DNA of 61,528 bases. Source: an uncultured bacterium. Lineage in GTDB: Bacteria > Verrucomicrobiota > Kiritimatiellia > CAIKKV01 > CAITUY01. The notes beneath the pieces were generated by a model. The model saw nothing but the letters and a program-made list of their open reading frames with translations, was not told the origin of the DNA and made no database searches. The translations under genes and the position numbers were made by a program. Shown in pieces: positions 24,529 to 32,979 of the stretch. Within the stretch, counting starts at the first letter, position 1. Every line of letters begins with the position of its first letter. Location of the stretch: positions 1-61,528 of the forward strand of contig CAIVSY010000098.1 of assembly GCA_903908715.1 (NCBI GenBank). Direction: 5' to 3'.

Positions 24529-26385
24529 TCACAGCACCGTATATACCGTCCTGGCTTCAAACACGCCACCTGCAAGTTTTGTTGTCCCATCCCGCCGCCC
24601 GCCATGGACGAGGGCAAGATCCTCTGCATGGAAACTGTCCGCGCTCGCCACGTGGCGCTTGGATGAGCGGGGCGCCGGGACCACCTGCACACCCGCCGGC
24701 AGACCGGCAATGCGATCCTCCACTACAAGACCGTCCCGCCCGGGCGTCACGACCCGCTCAAAGGCATACCCCTTCGCGCCCTTCTTGAAAATCAGGAGGT
24801 TCTTGAGGGGGGCAATCAGCCGACGGCCGAACACCCGGCTCATCATCCGCAACATCGTATGCTTGAGGGGCGTACTGACATATTCGCGATGCGGCGACAT
24901 CCGGCCGCTGACGACCAGACGATCCCCATCCCTCTTCCATCGCCAGTCCTCCGACCACCAGTGGTTCACATGCTGCCGGCCGCCCTCCCGGACCACCCAG
25001 CCAAAATCCGATACACTCCCCTGCCCGCCGACCGCCGTCAGGATCCCGCCCTTCTTGAGCGAAACGATCAACGCATATCGGCGCCCGGCTACAGCCTGCA
25101 GGACGTGCCCGCTTTGCTCCATCAACAGGTCGCCCGGCTCCGCCTTGAATCCCGTGATTCCGACTTCCCCGCCAAGGTTGGCGCCCTTCAGGATCGGCAA
25201 TGCCCGCACCAGCGAATGACCCGCATAGTGCGACAGGTAGCGGTCATCCATGGCGCGGAGGAAGTGCGAAGCCTGCCCCGCACTGCCATACAGGCGGCAC
25301 AGCACTCGCGCCGCCTGGGCGGCCTCAGGCGTTTGCTGTTCCTGCGAAGGCTTTGCCGCGCTCCCCGTGCACAGGAACCGGGCAATCCCGTATGGAAGGA
25401 TATAGTCGGTGTTCCTCGCATTATGCATCCCGATGCCGCCGCCCAATGTCTCGACATAGCGGCCGATGCAGCGCAATCCCGCCGCCGCCGCATCACGGTA
25501 CCTCGCATCCCCGGTGGCGTCGAAACAATCCCACAGGCAGTCCAGGGTGACGGAAAGATACCCCAAATCGGGGCCCCCGTATTCCATGAACCAGCCCTCG
25601 GAAGTCTGCAGGGAAAGCGTCTTGCCCGAAATATCCGCAAACTTCCCGCCCGGCACCAGCTTGGGATCCAACCGCTGGAGCCACGCCAGGGCCGCCAAAC
25701 CCGCCACCTGCTGGTTCGCGGCCTCCGGCTCAAAGCGGTTCAGTAACTGGCGGGCGGCGATCTTCAGGCCCTCCCGGATTTCCGAAGGCGCAACCGCACC
25801 AGCATGCGCCAGTTTGGCCACCGCAAGCGTGGAAAAGGCCAGCGGCGGATACCCCTGCTCAAAGGGATAGTATTCCTCGAAGGCCCCCGTGCGGCAGGCC
25901 CGCGCATTCCAGAAACGGCAGGCCGCCGCTGCCAACCAGTCTATGCTTTCCTCCCCCGAAGAAATCCCTCTTTCATCCATTCCCTCGCCCCGCGAAAGAG
26001 AGGGCGCCCCTCTATCCATTCCCTCTCCCCGCGCAAGAGAGGGCGTCCCTCTATCTATTCCCTCTCCCCGCGCAAAAGAGGGCGCCCCTCTATCCATTCC
26101 CTCTCCCCGCGCAAGAGAGGGCGTCCCTCTATCTATTCCCTCTCCCCTTGCGGGAGAGGGCCAGGGTGAGGGGTATTGCCTCCCCGCCAGCCATGCCGTA
26201 TAGGCGCCCTGCTGGAGGATAATGGAGGGGAAATCCCGGATCCGGTAGTGCCACCAATCACGGTCAAAACAACCATAGGCAGGCGAATGGGGGTCTCGAC
26301 AGGCCTGCGTAAGCAAACGCGGCAGGAGCCGGTCGACCACACCCTGCAACTCCATCACCCAGTTACCGCCATTGGATGTCTTCAT
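24529..26385 (-). CDS. heparinase-II/III-like alpha-toroid protein carrying an in-frame repeat insertion
   Basis: A 618-residue protein resembling heparinase/alginate-lyase-type enzymes with an N-terminal alpha/alpha toroid (AFEEYYPFEQGYPPLAFST; WFMEYGGPDLGYLSVTLDCLW; GGGIGMHNARNTDYILPYG) and a C-terminal beta-sandwich. The family assignment rests on general pattern and is moderate. No signal peptide is apparent. Residues about 71-145 are not homologous in style: they start YPSPWPSPARGEG and continue as near-identical 13-residue units (ARGEGIDRGTPSL and ARGEGMDRGAPSF alternating), encoded by 39-bp DNA repeats. The insertion splits what should be a continuous toroid helix region (YTAWLAG..and..DWLAAAACRFW). 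It sits between purD and the GT2/GtrA genes, so a role in glycan handling is plausible. Confidence 0.65.
   Translation of the reverse strand: MKTSNGGNWVMELQGVVDRLLPRLLTQACRDPHSPAYGCFDRDWWHYRIRDFPSIILQQGAYTAWLAGRQYPSPWPSPARGEGIDRGTPSLARGEGMDRGAPSFARGEGIDRGTPSLARGEGMDRGAPSLSRGEGMDERGISSGEESIDWLAAAACRFWNARACRTGAFEEYYPFEQGYPPLAFSTLAVAKLAHAGAVAPSEIREGLKIAARQLLNRFEPEAANQQVAGLAALAWLQRLDPKLVPGGKFADISGKTLSLQTSEGWFMEYGGPDLGYLSVTLDCLWDCFDATGDARYRDAAAAGLRCIGRYVETLGGGIGMHNARNTDYILPYGIARFLCTGSAAKPSQEQQTPEAAQAARVLCRLYGSAGQASHFLRAMDDRYLSHYAGHSLVRALPILKGANLGGEVGITGFKAEPGDLLMEQSGHVLQAVAGRRYALIVSLKKGGILTAVGGQGSVSDFGWVVREGGRQHVNHWWSEDWRWKRDGDRLVVSGRMSPHREYVSTPLKHTMLRMMSRVFGRRLIAPLKNLLIFKKGAKGYAFERVVTPGRDGLVVEDRIAGLPAGVQVVPAPRSSKRHVASADSFHAEDLALVHGGRRDGTTKLAGGVFEARTVYTVL
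25977..26185 (-). repeat. 39-bp tandem repeat inside the heparinase-like CDS, related to the dispersed repeat
   Basis: Four complete 39-bp units (25977-26015, 26016-26054, 26055-26093, 26094-26132) are followed by a diverged end unit. Units alternate between two versions (…GGGCGCCCCTCTAT and …GGGCGTCCCTCTAT), giving a 78-bp higher-order period. Each holds a CCCTCTCCCCGCG..AGAGAGGG imperfect hairpin. The last part, CCCTCTCCCCTTGCGGGAGAGG and then GGTGAGGGGTATTGCC, matches the second hairpin of the dispersed intergenic repeats. Being a multiple of three, the array keeps the reading frame open. Confidence 0.9.
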
Positions 26386-26400
26386 GCAATCCGCCTGAGC

Positions 26401-27675
26401 CTACCGCCTTCGGAACGCCTTGGCAGCAATGTCCGTCCGGTACATGGCGTCGTTGAACGCAATACAACTGACCGCCTCATACGCACGATCCACCGCTTCC
26501 CTGAGTCCCGCACCCAGCGCTGTCACGCCAAGAACACGGCCGCCGGAAGTCACCACACGCCCGTCACGCAGGGCCGTTCCCGCATGGAATACCACCGCAT
26601 CCTTCACCACGGCCGCCTGCTTGAGCCCCCGGATTTCGTCCCCCTTGCGATACGTCCCGGGATACCCGCCCGCCGCCATGACCACGCACACGCAGGCTTC
26701 CTCACGCCAGGTCACCAGCTCGGGACGCAACGTCCCGTCGATGCACGCTTCCAGGGCGGGAACCAGATCGCCCGCCAGGCGCGGCAGGATCACCTGGGTC
26801 TCAGGATCCCCGAACCGGCAGTTGAACTCCAGAACCTTAGCCCCCTTGGATGTCATCATCAGCCCGGCATACAAGACCCCTTGGTACCGGATGCCCCGCC
26901 GCTCGAGTTCCGCCAGCGTCGGACCAAACACGTCCCGCTCGATGGCGGGATACCTATCGGGCGTCACCACGGGAGCCGGCGAATAGGTTCCCATGCCGCC
27001 GGTGTTGGGCCCCTCGTCATTGTCATACGCGCGCTTGTGGTCCTGCGCCGAAGCCAGGATCACCACGCGCTTGCCGTCGGTCAACGCCATGATGGAGGCC
27101 TCCTCGCCTTCGAGGAACTCCTCGACCAGGATGCGCCGTCCCGCCGCCCCGAAGACCCCGTCCACCAGCGACTCGCGGACCGCCCGCTCCGCCTCGGCCA
27201 CCGTGGTGCAAACCGTCACGCCCTTCCCCGCGGCCAGTCCCTCCGCCTTGATCACCAGCGGCGCCCCGATGGAACGTACGAAGTCCAGGGCCTGATCTGC
27301 ATCGGTGAACAGGCTGGCCCGCGCGGTGGGAACACCGGCGGCCACCATGACATCCTTGGCGAAAACCTTGCTGCCTTCGATCTGGGCCGCCGCCTTGGAA
27401 GGCCCAAAGGCCTTGATGCCCTCCTTCTCCAGCAGGTCCACCAACCCTTCGCACAACGGCGCCTCGGGCCCCACCACCACCAGGTCCGGCCGGTACTCCC
27501 TGGCCCACTGGACCAATCCGGGGATGTCCTCCGCTCCAATGTTGACATTGGTGGCGATCTCTGCAGTGCCCGCATTGCCGGGCGCGCAAAACACCTTCGG
27601 CCGGCGGCTGTCGTTCACGAGTTTCCAAACGAGGGTATGTTCACGGCCCCCTCCGCCGACCACGAGAATATTCAT
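26401..27675 (-). CDS. purD: phosphoribosylamine--glycine ligase (GARS)
   Basis: A 424-residue PurD of ATP-grasp fold. It catalyses the second step of purine synthesis, joining 5-phosphoribosylamine and glycine. The start is MNILVVGGGGREHTLVWKL. PDLVVVGPEAPLCEGLVD, KAFGPSKAAAQIEGSKVFAK, GAPLVIKAEGLAAGKGVTV, FLEGEEASIMALTDG and EFNCRFGDPETQVILPRL are all present. Length and all motifs are normal. It lies 37 bp after the radical SAM gene and 15 bp before the heparinase-like gene on the same strand, an unusual setting for a purine gene. Confidence 0.97.
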   Translation of the reverse strand: MNILVVGGGGREHTLVWKLVNDSRRPKVFCAPGNAGTAEIATNVNIGAEDIPGLVQWAREYRPDLVVVGPEAPLCEGLVDLLEKEGIKAFGPSKAAAQIEGSKVFAKDVMVAAGVPTARASLFTDADQALDFVRSIGAPLVIKAEGLAAGKGVTVCTTVAEAERAVRESLVDGVFGAAGRRILVEEFLEGEEASIMALTDGKRVVILASAQDHKRAYDNDEGPNTGGMGTYSPAPVVTPDRYPAIERDVFGPTLAELERRGIRYQGVLYAGLMMTSKGAKVLEFNCRFGDPETQVILPRLAGDLVPALEACIDGTLRPELVTWREEACVCVVMAAGGYPGTYRKGDEIRGLKQAAVVKDAVVFHAGTALRDGRVVTSGGRVLGVTALGAGLREAVDRAYEAVSCIAFNDAMYRTDIAAKAFRRR

Positions 27676-27712
27676 GGTTCCAGAGAATAGCGGATCACCG
27701 GAGGGAGTCAAC

Positions 27713-28987
27713 TCACGCCTGCATCCGCACGACGGACCGCCCGGAGTTGATCCCCATCTCCCGGACCATCTGCGTCAGCCGCGCATCAGCGTGCGCAAAG
27801 AAAATCCGGAACCCGGGACAGAAGTAGTTCAGTCCTGCTTCACCGTCCGGGGTCCGGACAAACCGGTTGCGGGGACACTCGCCATGGCAGGCGAAACGAT
27901 ACTGGCAGGCACGGCAATAGGCGGGAAGAAGGCGGCTCTTGTTCATCCCGAACGCCTCCTGCCCGGAAGAAAACACCATCGATGGCAAGTCGCGGTCACG
28001 GATGTTTCCCAGCCGGTAGCCGGGATACACGTAATGATCGCAACTGTAAAGATTACCGTCCCGCTCAAGCGCCAGCGCCCGTCCGCAGGTTTCCCCGAAG
28101 ACGCAAATCTGCGCGGGCAGTCCCGCCCACGCCGCCACGCTGTTTTCAAAAAGGTTGACGAAATACCGCCCGATATCGCGCTGCCACCATTCATCAAAGA
28201 TGCGGCACAGGAATACCCCCAGATCCCCGGGATCCACCGACCATTCCTGCACCATGGAATCCGGCGTCCCCGGCCGTGCGGCCGTCGAGCCGCTCACCGG
28301 CAACCGTTCCGCCAGCCAGCCCTGAGGCGCCGTTGTCTCAAAACCCTTGGGCTCCACCATCGGGATCAACTGGATCAGCCGCGATCCCACCTCCCGCGTC
28401 AGGAACCGGTAGACATCCAGCGGATGGAGCGCGTTGACACGGTTGATGACCGTCAGGGTGTTGAACATGACCTTTTTCCGCTTGAGGAGCCGCACGGCCT
28501 CCATGACCGCGTCGAACGTCGGCTGACCGCCCTTGGACTTGCGGTAGGTGTCGTGCAATTCGCGCGGGCCGTCCACGCTCAGGCCGACCAGGAACCGGTT
28601 CCGCCAGAGGAAATCACACCAGGCTTCATCCAGCAGGACGCCATTGGTCTGGAGATTGTTGATGACGCTCTTGCCCCGGAGGCAGTGGCGTTCCTGCAAC
28701 TCCACCACCTTGCGGAAAAAATCCAACCCCAGCAGCGTCGGCTCCCCGCCCTGCCAGTCGAAGGCGACTTCCGCAGCGTCTGTGTCGCGAATGTATCCGG
28801 CGATGAACCGTTCCAGCAGGTCCTCCGGCATGGCCTGCAGGCCGGGCAAATCCAGCAGTTGCTCCTTGCTGAGGTAGTAGCAATACTCGCATTGAAGGTT
28901 GCAGGCAGGCCCCGCAGGCTTGCACATCACGCTGTAGTAACGAGGAAAACCCGGAGGGTTTCCCGTCCTGACCGGTTGCGATTCCAT
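27713..28987 (-). CDS. anaerobic sulfatase-maturating-type radical SAM/SPASM protein
   Basis: A 424-residue radical SAM protein. The AdoMet cluster motif is CNLQCEYC (Cys29, Cys33, Cys36), followed by AFDWQGGEPTLLGLDFF, NLQTNGVLLDEAWCDFL and LVGLSVDGPRELHDTYR. The C-terminal SPASM region carries many cysteines: ICVFGETCGRALALE, LYSCDHYVYPGYRLG, YCRACQYRFACHGECPRNR and FCPGF. This is the architecture of anSME, which converts Cys or Ser to formylglycine in sulfatases; GEPTLLG and the SVDGP Asp region fit that family closely. No sulfatase is in the window, so the substrate is elsewhere. It follows the glycyl radical activase by 84 bp. Confidence 0.9.
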   Translation of the reverse strand: MESQPVRTGNPPGFPRYYSVMCKPAGPACNLQCEYCYYLSKEQLLDLPGLQAMPEDLLERFIAGYIRDTDAAEVAFDWQGGEPTLLGLDFFRKVVELQERHCLRGKSVINNLQTNGVLLDEAWCDFLWRNRFLVGLSVDGPRELHDTYRKSKGGQPTFDAVMEAVRLLKRKKVMFNTLTVINRVNALHPLDVYRFLTREVGSRLIQLIPMVEPKGFETTAPQGWLAERLPVSGSTAARPGTPDSMVQEWSVDPGDLGVFLCRIFDEWWQRDIGRYFVNLFENSVAAWAGLPAQICVFGETCGRALALERDGNLYSCDHYVYPGYRLGNIRDRDLPSMVFSSGQEAFGMNKSRLLPAYCRACQYRFACHGECPRNRFVRTPDGEAGLNYFCPGFRIFFAHADARLTQMVREMGINSGRSVVRMQA

Positions 28988-29071
28988 AGCTGTACAGAAT
29001 ACCCATCCCGCATGAGTTCTGTCAGCCGCAAAACACACTTGCGGGCAATGGCGGGATCTCATCCCGCACAC

Positions 29072-30022
29072 TTACGGGTCCTGCTGTCCGCCCCCGGCGC
29101 GCAGTACAACCAGCCCGCGCCGCTCCAGGATATCCCGCCATCGCGGCACAACATCCGGCCCGACGGACTCCCCGCTGCACCCGCGTCCAGGACTGATGCC
29201 GAATCTCCGCAGCTTGCCTTCCCCAAGGCGATGGTACGGCAGGAGTTCCACTCCCTCCAGTCGGGGCAGAGATAACGCCAGCGCGGCAATCCCCTCAAGG
29301 TGATCAGGACGGTCGTTGAAGCCGGGTATGATCGGGCAACGCAGGCGGATCCGCGATCCAGCGTCGTGTAGCTCCTGCAGATTGCCCCGAATCCGCTCCT
29401 GATCCGCGCCGCAGTATTCTGCATGCCGCGCGGGGTCGCTCTCCTTCCAGTCATAGAGAAACAGGTCAACATAGGGTGCAACCGCCCTCAGGGCCTCGGG
29501 TTCACAGTGTCCGCTCGTCTCGACGCAGCAGTGCAACGCGGCCAGTCTGGCCTGCCGCAGGAGCGCGGCGCAGAATGCAGGCTGTAGCAGAGGCTCGCCC
29601 CCCGACAGGGTGAGCCCACCCCCCGATGATTCGTAGAAAGCCCGGTCCCGCAACACCAGCGCCAGCACTTCATCTGCCGTCCTGTCGCGGCCGACGAGTT
29701 CAAGCGCTCCCGCGCAGCACTCCCGGGTACAACGCCCGCACCCGGCGCACTGCGAGCGGTCCAGCACGTGTTGTCCTTCGGCCACCCCGTGGACATGGTT
29801 GGGGCAGACCCTGAGGCAGCCGCCGCACCCGAGACACCGCTCCGGCAGGAAGGAGAGAATCGGGCCGGCAGTCATCCCTTCCGGATTATGGCACCATGCG
29901 CAACGCAGGCCGCACCCCATCAGGAACACGGTGGTGCGGATGCCCGGCCCGTCATGCAGGGAACACCGCTGCAGGTCGAAGACCCGTCCGACGGGCTCAT
30001 CGAGTGTGCTTGGTCCGCGCAA
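29072..30022 (-). CDS. glycyl-radical enzyme activating protein (radical SAM), TTG start
   Basis: A 316-residue activase that installs the glycyl radical on the upstream enzyme. The radical SAM cluster motif is CGLRCAWC (Cys37, Cys41, Cys44), following SLHDGPGIRTTVFLMG. Two ferredoxin-like clusters come next (CLGCGGCLRVCP and CAGCGRCTREC), as in activases of eliminating glycyl radical enzymes and unlike the short PFL activase. GGLTLSGGEPLLQP and LFLYDWKESDPARHAEYCG are present, the latter in the position of the usual DxK motif. No ATG is available at the right place. A TTG at 30022 has AGGAG 7 nt upstream (30030-30034) and overlaps the end of the glycyl radical gene by 26 bp. Confidence 0.88.
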   Translation of the reverse strand: MRGPSTLDEPVGRVFDLQRCSLHDGPGIRTTVFLMGCGLRCAWCHNPEGMTAGPILSFLPERCLGCGGCLRVCPNHVHGVAEGQHVLDRSQCAGCGRCTRECCAGALELVGRDRTADEVLALVLRDRAFYESSGGGLTLSGGEPLLQPAFCAALLRQARLAALHCCVETSGHCEPEALRAVAPYVDLFLYDWKESDPARHAEYCGADQERIRGNLQELHDAGSRIRLRCPIIPGFNDRPDHLEGIAALALSLPRLEGVELLPYHRLGEGKLRRFGISPGRGCSGESVGPDVVPRWRDILERRGLVVLRAGGGQQDP

Positions 30023-32315
30023 TGATGTGCTCCTGGAGTTCGGGGCTGATGAGTTTGAACATCTGGGAAAATCCCGCCACCCGCACGGCAAGATTGCCGT
30101 ACCGGTCGGGATCCTGCTGCGCCTGGCGCAGACGTTCGACCGTGGTTACGTTCCACTGAAGCTGTCCCACGCGCATCCGCACCGCAGCCTCGATGAACTG
30201 AGCCAGGGTTCGGGCGCCCGACTCTCCTTTCACCAGCACGGGGTCAATCTCGACAATCGCGGCAGATGCACCCGCAGCCCGATGGTGCGGCAGGCGGGCC
30301 AGCGAGTTCAACATGGCAGTTACCCCGAGTATATCGCGCCCCTGGTGCGCGGAAAGGGAATAAGCCAGCGGCTCACCGGCCAGACGGCCGTCCGGCGTGG
30401 CTCCGATGTTCTTGCCGAAGTCGATATTCAGGAGAAACGAGAACAGGTGCACAAAGTAGCGGCCGTTGAGCGGGCTCCGCATGCCATCCATCAAGGTGAT
30501 GAAATCCTCGCAGACCCGCCGTGCCAGGTCATCCACATCCGGCTGGTCATTGCCGTACTTGGGGGCCCGCCGGAGCAGCCTCTGGCGCAGGCGTTCGTGC
30601 CCCTTGAAGTTTTCACGCAAGGCCTGCAGCAGTTCCGCGCGGGACACCTGCGGATCGTCAAACACCAGTTGCTTCAGCGCAACCATCGAGTCAGCGGTGT
30701 TGGCCGTGCCCAGAAAGCAGATGGAATGATAGTTGTAGACGGCTCCGCCATCCGTGATGTCCCGCCCGCGCCGGATACAGTCATCCGTAAGGACCGACCA
30801 GCAGGGGAGCGGGCCGCCTTCACGCTGGGCCAGTTCGCCGCGGTTGCAGTGATATACCATGTTCCGGGCGAACGCCTCCACCTGGCGTGTGTAGGCCTCG
30901 TAGAACACCTCGAATGACGGGAAATCCTCCAGCGCGCCCGTGCGCGGACCGACCTGTTCACCCGTCGCCGGATCCACACCGTCGAACAGAGCCAGTTCCA
31001 GGCACTTGGCAGAGTTGAACCAGCCGGAAACGGCGTGCGGATTGGCACGGCCGGGTATGGTCAGCTCGATGCAGCCGATCGGCGCATAGTCGCGCGCATC
31101 CTCGATCGCAATGCCGCGCTCCACAAGGGCCGGAACGAAGCACTCGTCGTTGAACAGGAACGGGATTCCTCCGCCTCCGGCGATCAGTTCACCGGCCAGA
31201 TGAATAAACGGCTTTGGCGTCCGATCATTGAGGCGTATGGAAAGGTCACGGATGAAGCCCACGTTGCGGGTGGCTTCCAGGATCACGAAACTCAGGTCGT
31301 TCACCGCGTCTTCACCGGAACGGGTGGTCCCGCCCAGCGTGATGGCTTGCACGTCGTATTCCAGGTAGAGCCGGCAGGCAAGTTCCTCCATGAGTTCCAG
31401 GGCGGCTTCGCGGGTGATTCGACCGGCGGCCAGATCCGCCTGGTAGTATGGATACAGAATCTGGTCCAGTCTGCCGAGGGAGTTGGCATTGATACCGTCC
31501 TCGCCGCAAGTCAGGATGTGGGCAAGCCAGAGTGCCTGCACGGCTTCGGCAAATGTGCGCGCGCCTTCCGCCGGCACTCGGGAGCACTGGCCGGCCATCC
31601 GTTCCAGCCGCACGCGCTCCTCGGGTGAAATGGCCTGCGCCGCCAGCCGCACCGCCTCTTCGGCATAGCGTTGTCCAAGCAGGATGCCCGCATTACAGAC
31701 ATCCAGCGCCGCCAGCCAGAAGTTCTCGGACTGCGGATAGCCGGGCGCGGCGAAATCGGCCGTGGCCATCGCCGCCTCAACCTCCCGGCGAATCCCGGCA
31801 AATCCGATGCGCAACACCTTGGCGTAGTCTCGAATGGAATGGTTTTCGATCCACCCCAACGCCCAGAACACAGCGCGGGTATCGCCACAGCCCCAGTATC
31901 CCTGCCCTTTTGCGAAGTCCGCGGCCTCCCCCACCCCATAGCGTTGCGGCGTCTGCCACCGCTGAACACATTCCCGGACCTCCGCGACACGCTCCCCTGC
32001 AATACCCATCTTCTGCAGTTGCTCCATATGCTCCGCATTGGCGGGATCCGGGATCAGAAACGGGTTGTGTGCTGTGGGAAGATGCTGGCCGGCCAGGGTC
32101 CAATCCGGCTCAATCCCGATCCGGGCCAGCTTGACAAGTTCCAGCAGATAGGCCGCCCGGGCCTGGACGCGGGATTTCCGGGTCCCCGACACGTGCAGCA
32201 GCGCCACACTGCAGGAAAAGGGGTTCACCTCCGCCGGGAACGAACCTCGGCGCTTGCAGATGCCGTCCTTAAGCCGCGCAATGCGGGGCGACAATGTTTC
32301 CAATCTCGTATCCAT
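29997..32315 (-). CDS. glycyl radical enzyme (PFL/glycerol-dehydratase superfamily), substrate unassigned
   Basis: A 772-residue glycyl radical enzyme. The active-site cysteine loop is APIGCIELTIPGR (Cys415, Glu417) and the C-terminal glycyl radical loop is RVAGFSQMF (Gly748), 24 residues from the end. The C-x-E arrangement is shared with eliminating enzymes such as glycerol or choline lyases, in which the Glu acts as base; pyruvate formate-lyase has two adjacent cysteines instead. HpdB-type decarboxylases remain possible. No microcompartment shell genes or encapsulation peptide are seen. The dedicated activase overlaps its 3' end, so the pair is surely functional together. The substrate cannot be told from sequence alone. 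The frame stays open upstream of 32315, but conserved sequence begins at MDTRLETL. Confidence 0.9.
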   Translation of the reverse strand: MDTRLETLSPRIARLKDGICKRRGSFPAEVNPFSCSVALLHVSGTRKSRVQARAAYLLELVKLARIGIEPDWTLAGQHLPTAHNPFLIPDPANAEHMEQLQKMGIAGERVAEVRECVQRWQTPQRYGVGEAADFAKGQGYWGCGDTRAVFWALGWIENHSIRDYAKVLRIGFAGIRREVEAAMATADFAAPGYPQSENFWLAALDVCNAGILLGQRYAEEAVRLAAQAISPEERVRLERMAGQCSRVPAEGARTFAEAVQALWLAHILTCGEDGINANSLGRLDQILYPYYQADLAAGRITREAALELMEELACRLYLEYDVQAITLGGTTRSGEDAVNDLSFVILEATRNVGFIRDLSIRLNDRTPKPFIHLAGELIAGGGGIPFLFNDECFVPALVERGIAIEDARDYAPIGCIELTIPGRANPHAVSGWFNSAKCLELALFDGVDPATGEQVGPRTGALEDFPSFEVFYEAYTRQVEAFARNMVYHCNRGELAQREGGPLPCWSVLTDDCIRRGRDITDGGAVYNYHSICFLGTANTADSMVALKQLVFDDPQVSRAELLQALRENFKGHERLRQRLLRRAPKYGNDQPDVDDLARRVCEDFITLMDGMRSPLNGRYFVHLFSFLLNIDFGKNIGATPDGRLAGEPLAYSLSAHQGRDILGVTAMLNSLARLPHHRAAGASAAIVEIDPVLVKGESGARTLAQFIEAAVRMRVGQLQWNVTTVERLRQAQQDPDRYGNLAVRVAGFSQMFKLISPELQEHIIARTKHTR

Positions 32316-32979
32316 CCTGTTATCCACCCTTCCCGGGATCGAATCTCCGCTTCCGAACGGGGCGCTCAAGGCGGCGCGGGAGAACTCTCTCTTCAGGTTC
32401 ACGATGCACTCTTGAGAACCAAGGCATGTTCCTCTGCGGTGCAGTCGATCGAGAAGGCTACGGATTGCGATTGCGGAGGTCAAATGATTTGCACGGCTGG
32501 CGGCAAACCATTCGGTTCTCATGGGCAGGTCCGGGCAAGCCCCATGGCCGTTGAATGGGACGCTCCGTCTCGGGCCCTTTATCGCTTTGAATTTCAGGTC
32601 ATCCGCCCCTGTTCCGTACCCGACAAAAACTGGGACGCCGACGGCCCCGGCCGCTCGGATGAACCCCTCTTCGCTTATGCATGGGCGGGACCAGGGCGCA
32701 ACACAGTCACTTCTGGGCCGTCGCGATCCTCTGAGGTCGTGGCTACGAGCAGGATCGGTTCCTTTGACGGGTCCTGTCCCTGCTGAGCCCGCACTTGTCC
32801 CGCCGTAGTTTGTCCCCCTCGAAGGCGGATGCCTTACGCCGCAACCCGGCGGAGGCTGAACACCCGCAATAGAAGGCAAGCCGGAGACCCGCTTTCAAAG
32901 ATGCCAAACCCGGAAGAAATGATTCCGAGGTCGGGACGCTTTTTCCCTTGTCAGCCCCGGGGCTTAATGGTTGGTTGGC
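32316..32979. other. gene-free interval, possible decayed sequence
   Basis: About 660 bp upstream of the glycyl radical gene. Open frames cross it on both strands, but their translations look like noise. A CCGCC..GGCGG pair around 32800-32830 (CCCGCCGTAG, then CGAAGGCGGA) resembles a small dispersed hairpin. The promoter of the glycyl radical gene should lie at the left end, but I could not pick it. Confidence 0.4.

Noticed and set aside
25977-26185. Regular repeats that could be mistaken for a CRISPR array
   Set aside because: The units are contiguous 39-bp tandem copies without unique spacers, lie in a coding frame, and no cas genes are nearby.
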